Source: Datura wrightii (Eukaryota; Streptophyta; Magnoliopsida; Solanales; Solanaceae). Taken from it: 64,000 nt of DNA. Positions within the stretch are counted from its first letter, which is position 1. Each line of letters opens with the position of its first letter. Of the stretch, positions 32,005 through 43,960 are shown one piece after another. The stretch is from contig JASDFA010000010.1 in NCBI GenBank assembly GCA_035772735.1, positions 35,837,501-35,901,500 of the forward strand. Reading direction: 5' to 3'. The notes beneath the pieces were generated by a model that saw nothing but the letters and a program-made list of their open reading frames with translations, was not told the origin of the DNA and ran no database searches. The translations under genes and the position numbers were made by a program.

Positions 32005-34342
32005 TGTCATGACCAGAACATTAGCCCAGATCGAGACACAGGACATAAAACCCCGAGAGACTCCAAGTCGACCATGGCATGAACATACATATAACTCAAT
32101 CATAGATAAGAGGAACATCATCAGAAATAACATAGTGGAAGTACGAAAATTTCAATAACAATCTGAACAATGGAATATATAACACTAATCCAAAGCTGAA
32201 TACATACTATGTTTGATAAGCCTCTAAAATTTGACGAGTTGATGGAACAAGACCCAACTAACTCACTAGTAACTGAAACTGAACATACTGATGATAAACT
32301 AATGAGAAGGTCCTTGAAGGATGAGGACTCACCTACAAGCTGGAAAAATGCTAACTCAGAGGATTTGGCTAGCGGCGGGACTGAACTTGAACATCCGAGC
32401 TTGTATCATTAAACGATACAAGATAGAGTATGCAGTCAGTACGTGCAATGTACTAACTATGCAAGGTAAGTAAAACCATTGAATAAGTAAAATTGAAATC
32501 ATGCAAATCATACAACATTTGAACATAAGATTCTGAGAGTACGACTTGCATGCTATTATCTGAAATCATGATTTAAACATGACTGAGAATCATAAGCGAT
32601 TCAAATGACACAAAGTTGAAACTGATAATCATAAGTAAAACTGAACATTGGGTCAAACCTGCTAAAAACATAATATCATAACTGATGAACATGCATAACT
32701 AAAATCATGAGGAATAATGGGAGACTTCATCATATAATCGACATTATCACGATAGAGCTTACGTGGTCCCGACTATGATACTCAAGTGGATAGAGCCGTC
32801 CAAATCCTTTCCAGGTCTAAGGGCGCTACCATGATATCGATATCAAGATGAAGACCCCTCACAGGTAGGTAAGACTAACAAAGGAGGTCCCAAATAATCT
32901 GAACATACCTATGTTGTAACGTAGTTTTGAGGCACAAGGGTAATGAACCCTTAGCCTACTCGGGTGCAGGACACTACTTTCAAAAACATGCATATGCTCT
33001 CCATCATTTTTCAACGAAGCTAAACCATCGTCTTTCAATGAAACTGAATCATAATAGTACATGTAGAATATGAAAACATATCATGAGGAGCCTTGGCTCA
33101 AACCATATCACAAGATGAAAAGTGGGAGTCTAGACTCCAAAATCATGTGGTAAGCTAAATACATGAAATTAAAGTAAATCATGAAACGTACTTGATCATA
33201 CGGGATTTCCTAAACTTGCACATGCTTTGAGATAGTCCAAAATCATTAATATAAACATGGGAATTTTGAAATAATACTTTCATCATAGACCCTTCGTCAT
33301 ACTTGAAACATAAATCATAATCTCAACTTCTTATGAACTTTTATAATTGAGCATTGTAATTGTAAGACTTTGAAATAATAAATTTGTATTTGAAATCATT
33401 ATAAAAGATGCACATGAATCTTTAAACAACGTTAGAAACATGAATAGAATTTATCCATCATAGATACTTAAGAAATTTCACAAATTGGATTAAAACCCCA
33501 TAGATTCATCAACCATGAATTTCATGAATTTAGAAGAGGATTTGGGCATGGAACTGAAGGAATACTCCCATTGATAATGCTACATACCTGGGAAATCTGG
33601 TCTTAAACTCTTCCTTGAAAGCCCAAAGTAATTGGAGAGTTCTAAGCTTGATCTTCACTTAGAAATCCTCTAGTTTGCATGCATGGGGAGGGAATAGGTT
33701 AGAAAAGATTTAACCCTCTTAAAACTCTCCTAATCCCTAATTAAATTTCAAAAAAATTATACACTACCAGGTACCACGACTCATCCTACGAATCGTTCCT
33801 TGATCAAACGGGTCATGGTTTCCTCCCGTTGCAGCCTCTGATAAAACTTGAGTTCTGAACTTTTCCACGAGTCACACCATGTCTTGAACCTTCATCCAAT
33901 GAGTCCTGGGGTCTATAAGTTAACATCATTGGAAGAAATCCCCTACTCCTTCCTATGGATGGGAGCAACGACTCATTGCGCCATACAATAGGCTATACCT
34001 TGACCCCTACCATTCAACTCTGCCACCCTAGACCCAACTAACGGGTCCATACCACGACCTGTGGTTCCTCACTATGGGTTATACAACGATCCATACCTTC
34101 CCTCATGACAATCTAGAATCAAACAATGACTCTTATCCATGACTCGTACCATCACCCTACAAGTCATTATTGGACTCAATGTTACCAACTTATCCACACC
34201 AACTGCTGACCACGAGTGATCCAATGGTTTGGTCCTTCCAATAAATCATACTATGAGTCATCCCGAGCAAAAATTTCAAATTTTTTTGCTGATCACATTC
34301 TCAAATATCGAGTCTAGTCTTAGAAACTTCCGGGGTATTACA
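32005..34342 (-). repeat. 5' LTR of element C (2338 bp)
   Basis: The minus strand begins TGTAATACCCCGG (34342) and ends GGTCATGACA (32005). ACGACTC / GAGTCGT words are dense at 33770-34270. A donor-like CAG then GTATGT lies at 33587-33582, 755 bases in. An AGTAC...GTACT pair is at 32438-32454. Small ORFs inside (32209, 32859) are not genes. Confidence 0.88.
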
Positions 34343-35061
34343 TATTTGAAGAAGGTATGACGTGAAAAAGAGTGAAAATCAAGCCAAGATAGGGTGAAGA
34401 ATTGCTGAAGGCAAAATTGGCAAGAAGCAAGCTATTGATGTCACAAAAGCAAACTAGAAGTTCGCAGTTATGAAGGATGCTAACAGAAGGAAATATTTTT
34501 ATTTATGATAATTTCTCGCAATTGTCAGAATTCTCAAATATCATAGGCTCGCATTTGCAATAAACATATCACAATGGTGAGGATTGTAGGAGATATTAGA
34601 AGTTCGCAATTGCAACCTAAAGTCTCGCAATTGAGAGATCAATAACAATATCCCTCTTGATCCTCCTCAACTAGTAAGTGTATACGTGGTCGATATAGTA
34701 TAATTACCCAACTCAGGAGTAGTGATCGTATTCTCAAAGGTTCTTTTAGGACAAAATTATCAAGAAATTTTCAAATATGATTTGTAAGTTGAGATTCTAT
34801 TCAACTTAAGGTGAAGAGATTTTAACTATAACTAAAGAAGTAAATGCTTAAGGAGTAAATATTTGAGAAAAACTAGGGAAGTGTCCCAAAATTTGGGTTG
34901 ATTCCTCTAAATCACTCAAAAAGAATAATTGAGAAAGGGTTATAGTGAATATGCAGGCAATCAACTTAGAAAATCAATGGGTGTCTCTCATTAATTTCAA
35001 TGGTGTCAATCTACATCAATTTTGTTAAATTGACGAAAACTTCATTCTACCCAATTACATT
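34343..35061 (-). repeat. LTR-like relic, probably Athila/Tat type
   Basis: No ORF. TACGTGGTCGATATAG (34686-34701) and the following GGAGTAGTGATCG resemble the element-3' end of Athila/Tat LTRs in minus orientation (compare CACGTGGTCGAACAAG at 181). The left part contains the word TCGCAATTG or close variants at about 34457, 34515, 34549, 34601 and 34622. It is cut by C on the left and by H on the right. Confidence 0.4.
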
Positions 35062-35322
35062 TGTAACACCCTATATAGTTGAAGCGATAAACTTGTACTT
35101 TTGAGATATGGTCAAGAATGCTTAATTCTACAAGAAAGATATACTATGAGGTACTTAGGTCATTCGATGATCGTACATTAATATTTGAAGTCGATAAAAA
35201 TAATGACTTAATTTTGTGAGATATATATAGTCACAAATATTTTACTCTACTTTCCCAAAAAATGGCAGTTTATAAAAGTTCTAAAAGAAAAAAATGGCTA
35301 TTAAAATATAAAAGTTGAAGTT

Positions 35323-35378
<56 letters not shown>

Positions 35379-37525
35379 CTAATCTAGACACTTCCACAGC
35401 GTAAATTATTACATCTATATATACTATTTATATTACCTCGTCATTTGAAAGTGATTTATAAATGAAAGCAGTAGCTGCTTAACATTAGCCTTGGAGATAA
35501 GTTTCTTGGGTTCGCTGCATACTCGCATAGAGAATCCTCTGCAATAATCCTTAAGATCCTTCTTTGTGATAAAGGGAATAAGTATATTAGTTCTAACTCC
35601 TAGCTCTTGGTGGCAACATAAATCTATTTCAGTAGTCTAGTACTGAAAGTTAGATACCAACCTGTTAATCTTGTATACAAGGTATGTTAAAGCTAAATCT
35701 CTTTTGGAAAGAATTTTTTATTGTATAATTAATGCGACTTGTTGTTATTGTTGTAATACCCATAGACATGATAGGTATTGTGGGTTGGCTGTTGGTGTTT
35801 TATATGTATAGACATGTTTATTCCCCTTATTGGGACTAGCCTCGTTTAGCTGTTGCCTTGTGTTAAAAGTGACATAATAATCTTTTCATTAAAATTATCG
35901 TCGCTTAATAGGGCTATTGATAATTTGTTTTCATATTGAAGCCTTAGGGGCCTTGTGATTAGCTGGTTAGAATTTCATATTGTTAATGACATCATAATGA
36001 TCAGTTTGGCATATGATCCATTTGGTTATGACGCCTATAAACTACATAGCTCGCCTATTGTCCTTTGGCGTATTTTGGCGCCTATAGAGCTACAATATTA
36101 GTGTTGTAGTTCAACCTTCATGTTAATTGCATCATGGATGCCTATATAGTTGTGGAGATGAGTTTCCAGGTGTCCCACCCTTTTTTTAGAAACCTTATAG
36201 TTTGATACAACATATAGAATATCATGTAGATCGCTTAAAATGCTACCTTACTTGCTGATAGATTAGAAGATTGTTTAATGCCTTCATTGGCTATCTTGTC
36301 AGCTGTTAGTGTTGGGGCCTATCTTTTTAAGTTATGCATGTACATGTGCCCATTTACAGGTTTCCTAAAAATACTAATGACAAGTGTACCTTGCCTATGG
36401 GGATATACTTTGTTTATAAAAAATATAAAGTGTCTAGAACAACCATATTGAGGCCTGTAGATCCATATTGCAGTCTATTCACTTATGGACTTTCTTTGTG
36501 CCTAAGCTAGCATTATTGACCCTTAATAGAGCCTTGTGTGCTTGAGGTGTAGTTATAGTAGCCCAAATGACTCAGATACAGCTATAGGAGCCCAGAAGGC
36601 TCAAGACAAAGATACAAGAGCGAGGTGTGCTCAAGATACAGTTACAAGTTTCCTACGGGGCTTCAATATTATGAATAGGAATATGTAGATTGTGAAATAC
36701 CTTCTAGAGCTTATAGGGCTAAGGTAGGTTATTGTTTGTTGTTTGTTGTTTGTACCTTCTAGGCTTATGGGGGCCAGGTTAGGCTCTTGTTTGATTATTG
36801 ACTTTTTAGTTTCCTATATAACTTAATACGATCTTTCAGGTTATTCTCTTATTCGTACAACTGTTTACATTAAGTTTTTACTTCAGTTAGTTCCAGCTTA
36901 TTGTTATTTCCTTACATACTCAGTGCATTATTACACTGATGTCCGAGCTTGGGGGCACTGCACTCTTGCCTACAGGTTCTGACAGACAGGTTTAGAGACC
37001 TCCTCAGTAGCAGTTCAGACTCAACATATTGGTTAGCTCCTCTCTTTCGAAGCTACCATACTTTAGAGGTTTGCCTTTCTTTTGTTGTATAGTTCTTTTT
37101 GGGTAGGTCAGGGCCCTATCTGCCCAACCATTTACTCATTGGAGACTTGAAGACAATGGGATTGTATAAGAGTACATTGTTGGCCATGTTTTTTTTTTGT
37201 TATGTTGTCTGGGCAGTTTGGCAGCCCTAATGGACCTTGTATATATGTTTACTTTCATATTTATTTGATTTATATAACATGGTGATCTTATCGTCCTGTA
37301 TAGGATGTTATTATTATTTTGAATTATTGGGTTAGCAAAATATCTGCGCAGGTGTTTATATTGCAGCCTTGTCAGTCAAGGGCTTTTTAAAGACTAGATA
37401 TACTTGATTATTTTCTTAATTATGTGTTGTTGGTATGCACCAGTGATGTAAATGTGAAACTAAGTCAGCTCTAGGTACAATGTGGCATCAGCTGCTAGTT
37501 ACGCCTGCCAAGGTGGGGCATGATG
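35062..37525 (+). repeat. 5' LTR of chromovirus H (about 2.46 kb)
   Basis: It begins TGTAACACCC and ends near GGGGCATGATGA, next to a primer site. A donor-like AAG then GTATGT lies at 35692-35697, 630 bases in, as in the other chromovirus LTRs. It contains a (TA)n tract and, at 36554-36664, a degenerate repeat of CTCAGATACAG / CTCAAGATACAG words. No partner LTR is in the window. Confidence 0.72.
35326..35371. repeat. (TA)n microsatellite, about 23 units
   Basis: An uninterrupted TA run inside the H LTR. Confidence 0.97.
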
Positions 37526-37887
37526 AACTTGGTATTAGAGCAACATCGTATCGTAAGTAGTCAGAAAGCCATATCTAGTAGATTCATATTTATAAATGTG
37601 ATGCGTACCACCTTTGATAAATAGGGAGCTACAAGGCATGATAGTATAGTTACCTTTTTTCTACTCAAATCCTTCTATAGAGTTGAGTCATATAGGATTG
37701 AGTCCCTAACCTAATATTGTGATGTATGTCTATAGAGATGCCTGAGATATGACATACTATAGCTAGCCGAGAGCTGGATACAAAAGTAGGAGAGGGTACT
37801 AGTAGAGTGCCACCGATGGGGATGGCCTAGCCCGAGGCGAAAGGGGAGACATTTTCTAAATCCGCTTAGCATTCTCCATTATATCTG
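37526..37887 (+). mobile_element. Primer site and leader of chromovirus H, truncated
   Basis: TGGTATTAGAGC at 37530-37541 is an initiator tRNA-Met type primer site with one change. The leader that follows has TGATGCGTACCACC near 37600, like the GTGAAGCGCGCCACAC leader of B. An ATG near 37739 could be the gag start, but the sequence is cut about 150 bases later by the Athila LTR fragment. Confidence 0.65.
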
Positions 37888-38371
37888 GAGACTATGAAAG
37901 TCGTATTAGTCAATTTAGGAACCAGAATTGTATGGCTAGAACATGAATTGCATTTGATCACAGAAATGTAGACGGATGGTTCATGATTCTTAAGTGAGAT
38001 TAAATACGAGAGTTTTAATCTCTTGGCAAATGTTCTTGGCTAACAACTGGAAGAAAAGAGTAACCAATTTATGATGATAATCAGTTTCATTACATGTTCG
38101 TTTAACCTCAGCATGCTCTTATCCATAGTTCAAATTCAAAGTAGATAATTGTTCTTAGTTTAGTATAAAATTTATCAAACAACTTATCAACTTTTTGGTT
38201 ACGTTGTTGTCAGCATATTTAGGAATAAAATATAGTATACTTGAGCAAATTGCACTTAACCCAAGTCTCTGTGGGATCGATACTTGGCTTACTAAAGCCA
38301 CTTACTACTTGTTCGACCACGTGCACTTGCGTGTGAGTTTTATACCCGTAGAAAACAGACCGAACAAGTTT
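37888..38371 (+). mobile_element. Fragment of an Athila-like LTR ending at its primer site
   Basis: It matches 15853-16321 of the solo LTR in the same orientation (AGTCGTATTAGTCAATTTAG against AGCCGTATTAGTCAATTTAG). It ends GACCGAACA followed by AGTTTTTG, the first bases before the GGCGCC of the primer site. So it is the 3' third of a 5' LTR plus a few leader bases, broken on both sides. Confidence 0.82.
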
Positions 38372-39892
38372 TTGAAAAGAGGGGATCATTATTAGTGTAA
38401 TGTATCATTATAAACCCACAGTGGCACATGGTTATGAGACACGGGCGTAGTCCTTTGAACGCCGGGCTTCTTGGGTCGAGACACGACTCTCAAAAACATG
38501 CACATTAGGCTCATGTATAAATTAATAATATCATTCATTAAGATTCATGGATAAATAAACATTTATCATTCATTGATCCCCATTAAAACATGATTAACTA
38601 ATAACCAAAGGCCCTTAAGTCAGCAAACATCATAAATCGATAAATCATGAGATCCATTTCATAAATCGTAAATCATTCTTCAACATATGGGCATTGCTCA
38701 ATACTTTAACATGCTTTAAAATACTCAATTAATTTGAAAACATGCATATAACAATGAGTAACTTGAATAAATGTTTTTCATCATCATCAATTCATAATAC
38801 TTGAACATTCATCATAAACTTGATTTTTCATGAACTTTTTATAAATGAGCAATTTGATTTATAAAATATGAAACATGATTTTTAATTAAAAACAACATAA
38901 AACTTGCCCATAACTCAAAATTCAATGGTAGTAATTCAATTAGATCAAACCCATGTAGAGAAATAGAATTTTCATGCATTGGGTAAAAACCCCATAGAGT
39001 TTTGATAGGAATTTCATGAATTTGAAAGAGATTGGGCATAGGTGTGAAAGGATTCACCCATTCATAACCCTACATACCGGAGGAAAATCAATTCTCACCA
39101 CTCCTCGAAAGCCCAATGGAAATTGATGAAGAAAACCTTGAATACAAGCTTGATCACCTTCTCAATTTTATTACCTTGCTTGCATGAGAATGAAGAGGCT
39201 AGAAGGACTTAACCAATCTTAATACATTAAAAAAATAACTTAAAATGATGTAGTTTAGGACCTTAGAGCCTAGGAATGATAAAAATGCGCTTAATGAAAA
39301 ACCCTGAAAAATCTGCACTGGGGAACTAACGGACGAACTAATGGGATCGTTGGAGGATACCACGACTCATGGTATCCACCCGTTGCCTGCATTGCCAAAA
39401 TCCCTGATCTCAGATGCGACTGGATGAGTCTTACTATCAAATGACAGGTTGTTCTTTTGTCCGTTGCTTCCTCCTTCAGGTCCTGCACTACTCCTTCCAA
39501 CAAGCCTCACCATGACTCGTAACATCCTTCAACGAGTCATGGTGGCCTTCTGTTAGGTCTACTGGGAAATCTAGTTATCCCCATACAACGACTGGTGACC
39601 ACGACCCATTACTTCTCACGATGGGTCGTGGGATGACCCATTACCTTCCCTTAAACTGAGGTCCAGTACCCACCACGACTCCAAACGACGTATCGTAGTA
39701 ACCAAGAATGAGTCGTTACTTTGCTCGTTGTTTCCACTGTCACCAGACCTCGTCCATCCCCCGACTACTTCCCACGGATCGTTTGTTGGACCATCGATCC
39801 GTTGGGTCGTCCGTCTTGTGGGATTTTCCCAATTTTCAGCCAACTACCATTTTAAATCTGCGTCTAGTCTTAGGCACTTTCGGGGTATTACA
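38372..39892 (-). repeat. 3' LTR of element D, truncated
   Basis: The minus strand begins TGTAATACCCCGAAAGTGCC (39892) and is lost beyond 38372. ACGACTC / GAGTCGT words are dense at 39350-39800. A donor-like CCG then GTATGT lies at 39077-39072, 815 bases in. Confidence 0.85.
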
Positions 39893-40150
39893 ACATCTCC
39901 CCCTTGGGAACATTCATCCTTGAATGTTTGAAACATAAAAAAAATAGAGATATGCAATCATTACACTCAGTTACTGATCATTTAAATCGAAAACTAACGG
40001 AATGACTATCTCCGACTCAAACCACATAGCTGAACTGATTTCATGATTCACATACACATCCATTTACATAAAAGAAACTTGATCACATAAACTGATCATG
40101 AAAACTAAAGAGAGTTTTAGGGCAAAACTGATACCTTACGTTGGAACTGA
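39893..40150 (-). other. Polypurine tract and 3' untranslated segment of D
   Basis: The minus strand shows CCCAAGGGGGAGATG just before the LTR (39893-39909). The rest is noncoding. Confidence 0.8.
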
Positions 40151-40561
40151 GCCGGTAGAAAATAAATGTGCGTATCTAGCCACCATATCTGCTTCGGCCT
40201 ACCACGTAGCTCCTTCAACATGCTTATTCCTCCATAATACTTTAACTGAAGCTACTTCCTAGTTCCTTAGCCTTCGAACCTGACAATCCAATATTTCCAC
40301 CAGAACCTCCTCATAGATAAGGCTGTCTATTACACCAACACTGTCCACCGGAACAACTAGTGTTGGATCACCTAAACACTTCTTCAAGAGCGATGCATGA
40401 AATAAAGGATCCATAGAAGCTAATTCTGAAGGCAAATCCAACTCATAAGCCACCTTGCCAACACGTCTCACTATCCGGTATGGGCCGACATAGCGGGGAC
40501 TAAGTTTCCCTTTCTTGCCGAACCTCATCACTCCCTTTATGTAAGACACCCTCAGAAATGC
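40151..40561 (-). pseudogene. Chromodomain and integrase C-terminus of D
   Basis: The piece 40259-40549 contains the GPY-like module (YVGPYRIVRRVGKVAYELDL), HASLLKKCLGD and the start of the chromodomain (YEEVLVEILDCQVRRLRN). A TAG follows. The remaining chromodomain (VLWRNKHVEGAT, then a second TAG where tryptophan is expected) runs down to about 40151. Confidence 0.83.
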
Positions 40562-41435
40562 CTAGTTATCAACTTCAAATTCTAATTCTCTTCTTCTCAT
40601 GTCAGCATAAGACTTTTGGCGACTCTGGACAGTTTTCAATCGGTCCCTTATCAGTTGAACCTTCTCCATGGCCTTGTGAACCGAATATGGTCCTATCATC
40701 GCCGCTTCACCAATCTCAAACCATCCAATGGGCGACCTACACCTCCTCCCATAGAGAGCCTCGAACGGTGCCATCTGGATACTGGAATGATAGATGTGAT
40801 CATATAAAACTCCATAAGTGGCAAATGCTCATCCCTGCTACCTCTGAAGTCAATTACCCATGCTCTCAACATGTCCTCGAGTGTTTGAATTGTCCGCTCC
40901 GCTTGACCATCCATTTGTGGGTAGAATGTTGTGCTGAGTTTAACCTGTGTACCAAGTCCATTTTGAAATGACCTCCAAAACTGAGAGATAAATTGAGTAC
41001 CTCGATCAGAAATGATGGATAAGGGCACCCCATGCAATATAACTAACTCCCAGATATATAGTTTGGCATAATCCTCTGTCGAATCCGTGGTCTTAACCGG
41101 TAGAAAATGGGCAGCCTTGGTCAACCTGTCCACTACAACCTAAATGGAGTCATATTATCGACGAGTACCAGGCAAACTTGTGATGAAATACATATTAATT
41201 TCTTCCCACTTCCAAGTGGGAATGCTGATATCCCAAGTACACCTCCGGATCTACGATGCTCAACCTTTACTTGTTGATAGTTTGGACACTTGGCTATGAA
41301 TTTTGCAATATCCCTCTTCATGACATTCCACCAATAGATTTCCCGTAAGTCATAGTACATCTTGGTGGCTCCCGGATGGATAGAATACCTGGATCCATGA
41401 GCCTCATGCAACTTCTGGCTCTTCAAATCATCCAC
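40562..41435 (-). pseudogene. Integrase of element D, broken
   Basis: The piece 41133-41435 has the zinc finger (HPGATKMYYDLREIYWW, CPNYQQVK, with a tyrosine where the second cysteine of CXXC belongs). The piece 40696-41133 has the core: MDRLTKAAHFLP, IISDRGTQF with the second aspartate, and MDGQAERTIQTLEDML with the glutamate. The piece 40562-40774 has FEALYGRRCRSPIGWFE. Frameshifts lie near 41135 and 40770. Confidence 0.84.
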
Positions 41436-42180
41436 ATTCGGAACACATAGGCGACCCTAGTACCGAAGCACACCATCCTTCCTTTGGAGAAGACCTCTAC
41501 CTTCTTATTTTTAACGGCTTCCTTCAACTTTACCAAAATAAGGTCCTCACCTTGTCTAGCTTTCACATCAGTCACCAAGGACGATTCTGATCCGTTCTTC
41601 ACAACAACATCACCATCGGTCGAGTCAATCAGCCTAACTCCCAACCTTGCAAGTCGATGTACATCTCTTACTAGCTCCTTATTTCCGTCATCCATATGGG
41701 ACACACTCTCCATAGAGAGTCTACTAAGTGCGTCCACTGCCACATTAGCCTTATCCGAATGGTAAAGGACACTCATATCGTAGTCCTTAAGTTGCTCCAA
41801 CCACCTCCTTTGCTGAAGATTGAGGTCCTTCTAGGTAAACACATATTGCAGACTCTTATGGTCTGTGAACACATCCACGTGGACCCAGTATAAGTAATGT
41901 CACCATATCTTCAAGGTGAACACCACCGCGACCAACTCAAGATCATGGGTCGGGTAATTCTTCTCATGAACCTTTAGATGTATGGAGGCATAGGCTATAA
42001 CTTTCCCATGATTCATCAATACGCACCCATGTCTGATCCTTGAAGAATCCATCTGTACCCTTGGGTAGGGTCAACACCGGTGCTGAGGTCGGTCGAGTCT
42101 TCAACTCTTGGAAGCTCTTCTCATAAGCTTTCGAACATTGGAATTTCACCTTCATCTGGGTTGACTTGATAAAAGTTGCT
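41436..42180 (-). pseudogene. RNase H of element D, broken
   Basis: The piece 41423-41800 runs from LKDYDMSVLYH through DALSRLS to the integrase linker. Upstream, 41801-42180 holds the FTDHKSLQYVF- and HDLELVAVVF-type motifs in broken frames. The piece 41964-42155 contains KVKFQCSKAYEKSFQELKTR and VLTLPKGTDGF. Confidence 0.78.
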
Positions 42181-42886
42181 GCAATAGATGAGAAACCCTA
42201 AAAAGACCTCCAATAGTAGCTAGCTAAACCAAAGAAACATCGAATATCTGAAGGATTCATCGGTCTAGGCTAATTTTTCACCACCTCAATTTTTTGAGAA
42301 TCTACCTTTATGCCCTCACTTTATACCACATGGCCCAAAAATGCTATGGAGTTTAACTAAAACTTGCACTTGATGAATTTAGCATATAATTGACGATCCT
42401 TTAGAGTCTGAAGCACTACTCTCAAATGATCGGTATGCTCCTCCTCGCTCCGAGAGTATATAAGGATTTCATCAATGAACATGATCACGAACATGTCCAG
42501 GTATGACTTGAACACCCTATTCATCGGTCCATAAAAGCTGCAGGAGCATTTGTTAGTCCAAAAGACATAATTACAATCTCATAATGACCATACCGTGCCC
42601 TGAAGGTTGTCTTCAGGATGACACTCTCCCGAACCCTGAGCTGGTGATACCCGGACCTTAGATCTATCCTTGAGAATCACTTGGCACCCTGAAGCTGGTC
42701 AAATAAATCATCAATCCTTGGTAAAGGATACCCATTCTTGATGGTGACTTTGTTCAATTGTCGATAATTAATGCACATCCGAAGGGAACCATCCTTCTTT
42801 CGGACAAATAAGACTAGTGCACCCCATGGAGACTTGCTCGGTCTAATGAAGCCCTTATCTAACAGGTCCTTCAACTGTTCCTTCAA
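42181..42886 (-). pseudogene. Reverse transcriptase of element D, broken
   Basis: The piece 42677-42886 has LLDKGFIRPSKSPWGA, DGSLRMCINYRQLNK and LPRIDDLFDQL. Downstream, FGLTNAPAAFMD-like and FIDEILIY (42468-42479) are seen; the second catalytic aspartate of FIDD is a glutamate codon. Stops and shifts separate the pieces. Confidence 0.82.
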
Positions 42887-42898
42887 CTCCTTTATCTC

Positions 42899-43500
42899 TT
42901 ATAGAGCCATTCTGTAAGGAGGAATAGATATAGGATGCGTGTTGCGAAGAAGATAAATACCAAAATCAATTTTCCTCTCGGGAGGAACACCTGATAAATC
43001 ATTCGGAAATACTTCTGGGTACTCGCGCACTATCGGAACTGACTGGATAGTCGGGGTCTCGGACTCAATATCCTTAACCCTAACTAGATGATACATACAA
43101 CCCTTGGCAATCATCTTCCTGGCCTTGAGATATGAAATAAAACGACCTATAGGCATGGCTGAACTACCCTTCCAGTCCAAAACTGCCTCACCTAGAAAGT
43201 GGAACTCCACCGCATGGTTTCTGTAATTAATAGAAGCATAACACGCATAAAACCAATCCATGCTAAGAATAATATCAAAGTCAGTCATGGCTAACTCTAC
43301 AAGATCTGCGGAGGTAACTTTATTCAATATAGTGACCGAACATCGTCTATACACCCGCCTAGCTACAACCGAATCACCAATAGGGGTAGAAACTGAAAAT
43401 GGTTCTGACACAGTCTCGGGACTAACTCCAAAGCTACTAGCAATATAAGGTGTCACAAAAGACAGGGTAACCCCTAGGTCTAACAAAGATAAGAATCAGG
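42899..43500 (-). pseudogene. Protease and linker of element D
   Basis: An open piece of 195 codons: LDLGVTLSFVTPYIA at the active site (DLG, where relatives have DPG), ADLVELAMTDFDIILSMDW, then the linker with FISYLKARKMIAKGC and VPPERKIDFGI up to the RT. The frame ends 13 bases before the first RT methionine, with a TAA in the sequence corresponding to PAEL(K)E. Confidence 0.83.
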
Positions 43501-43960
43501 GAGAAACATTTGTAACATACCAGTAACCATATCCGGCAAAGTCTCTTGCTCCTAACGTGAGAAATGGGCATAGAATCTGTTTTGGCGCTATCTGCCACCC
43601 CCACTAGTAGATGCTCCCGCGGAGCTAAACGTGCTGGAGTTACTGCTGACCTCATAGTTTGCACACAACCTCTATCATCATCCTGTCTAGAAAATGATGC
43701 TCAGCGCATGTGGCCGAACCTACCACACCCATAGAAAATATCTAAGTCGAGTAAACACACCCCGACATGACTCTTGCCACACTTTTCGCAGGATGGAGAG
43801 ATGCGCTCTACTTGTTTGCCCCTCTGGTCCCTCAATCCTAAAGCCCTACTCTTCTGCTCACCCTTGGGTCTAGATGGAACACTAGCTGATGATGGTGTTG
43901 GAGCTAGTGACCTCTGCTGAAACTGAGGGTGGTGACCACCGTCGGATCTCTGATGAGGTA
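43501..43960 (-). pseudogene. gag zinc-knuckle region of D, joined to E LTR
   Basis: It contains CEKCGKSHVGVC and FYGCGRFGHMR, the tandem knuckles of this clade, preceded by a Ser/Pro/Arg-rich stretch. The ORF runs on to 44081, but everything beyond 43960 is E LTR sequence, so its N-terminal 40 residues are a junction artefact. Confidence 0.8.

Larger units (their letters stand above)
29500..34342 (-). mobile_element. Chromovirus C (minus strand), 5' half
   Basis: The element runs 5' LTR (32005-34342), primer site, gag, protease and the first part of RT, then stops at the insertion of element A. The rest of pol and the 3' LTR lie left of the window. C is the outermost element of the left-hand stack and therefore older than A and everything inside A. 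Confidence 0.88.
38372..43960 (-). mobile_element. Chromovirus D (minus strand), truncated at both ends
   Basis: It consists of part of the 3' LTR (38372-39892), the PPT, chromodomain, integrase, RNase H, RT, protease and the zinc-knuckle end of gag, stopping at 43960 against the LTR of element E. The gag N-terminus, primer site and 5' LTR are deleted. Confidence 0.87.

Noticed and set aside
36554..36664. Candidate CRISPR-like or satellite array
   Set aside because: The units are short, degenerate and few, in a plant LTR; there is no regular spacing.
34343..37887. Possible host gene between the two retrotransposon blocks
   Set aside because: No long ORF, no exon-like structure; LTR ends, a primer site and LTR-like sequence explain most of it.
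39616..39931. Overlapping ORFs on both strands, 67-75 codons
   Set aside because: They coincide with the ACGACTC-rich part of the D LTR.
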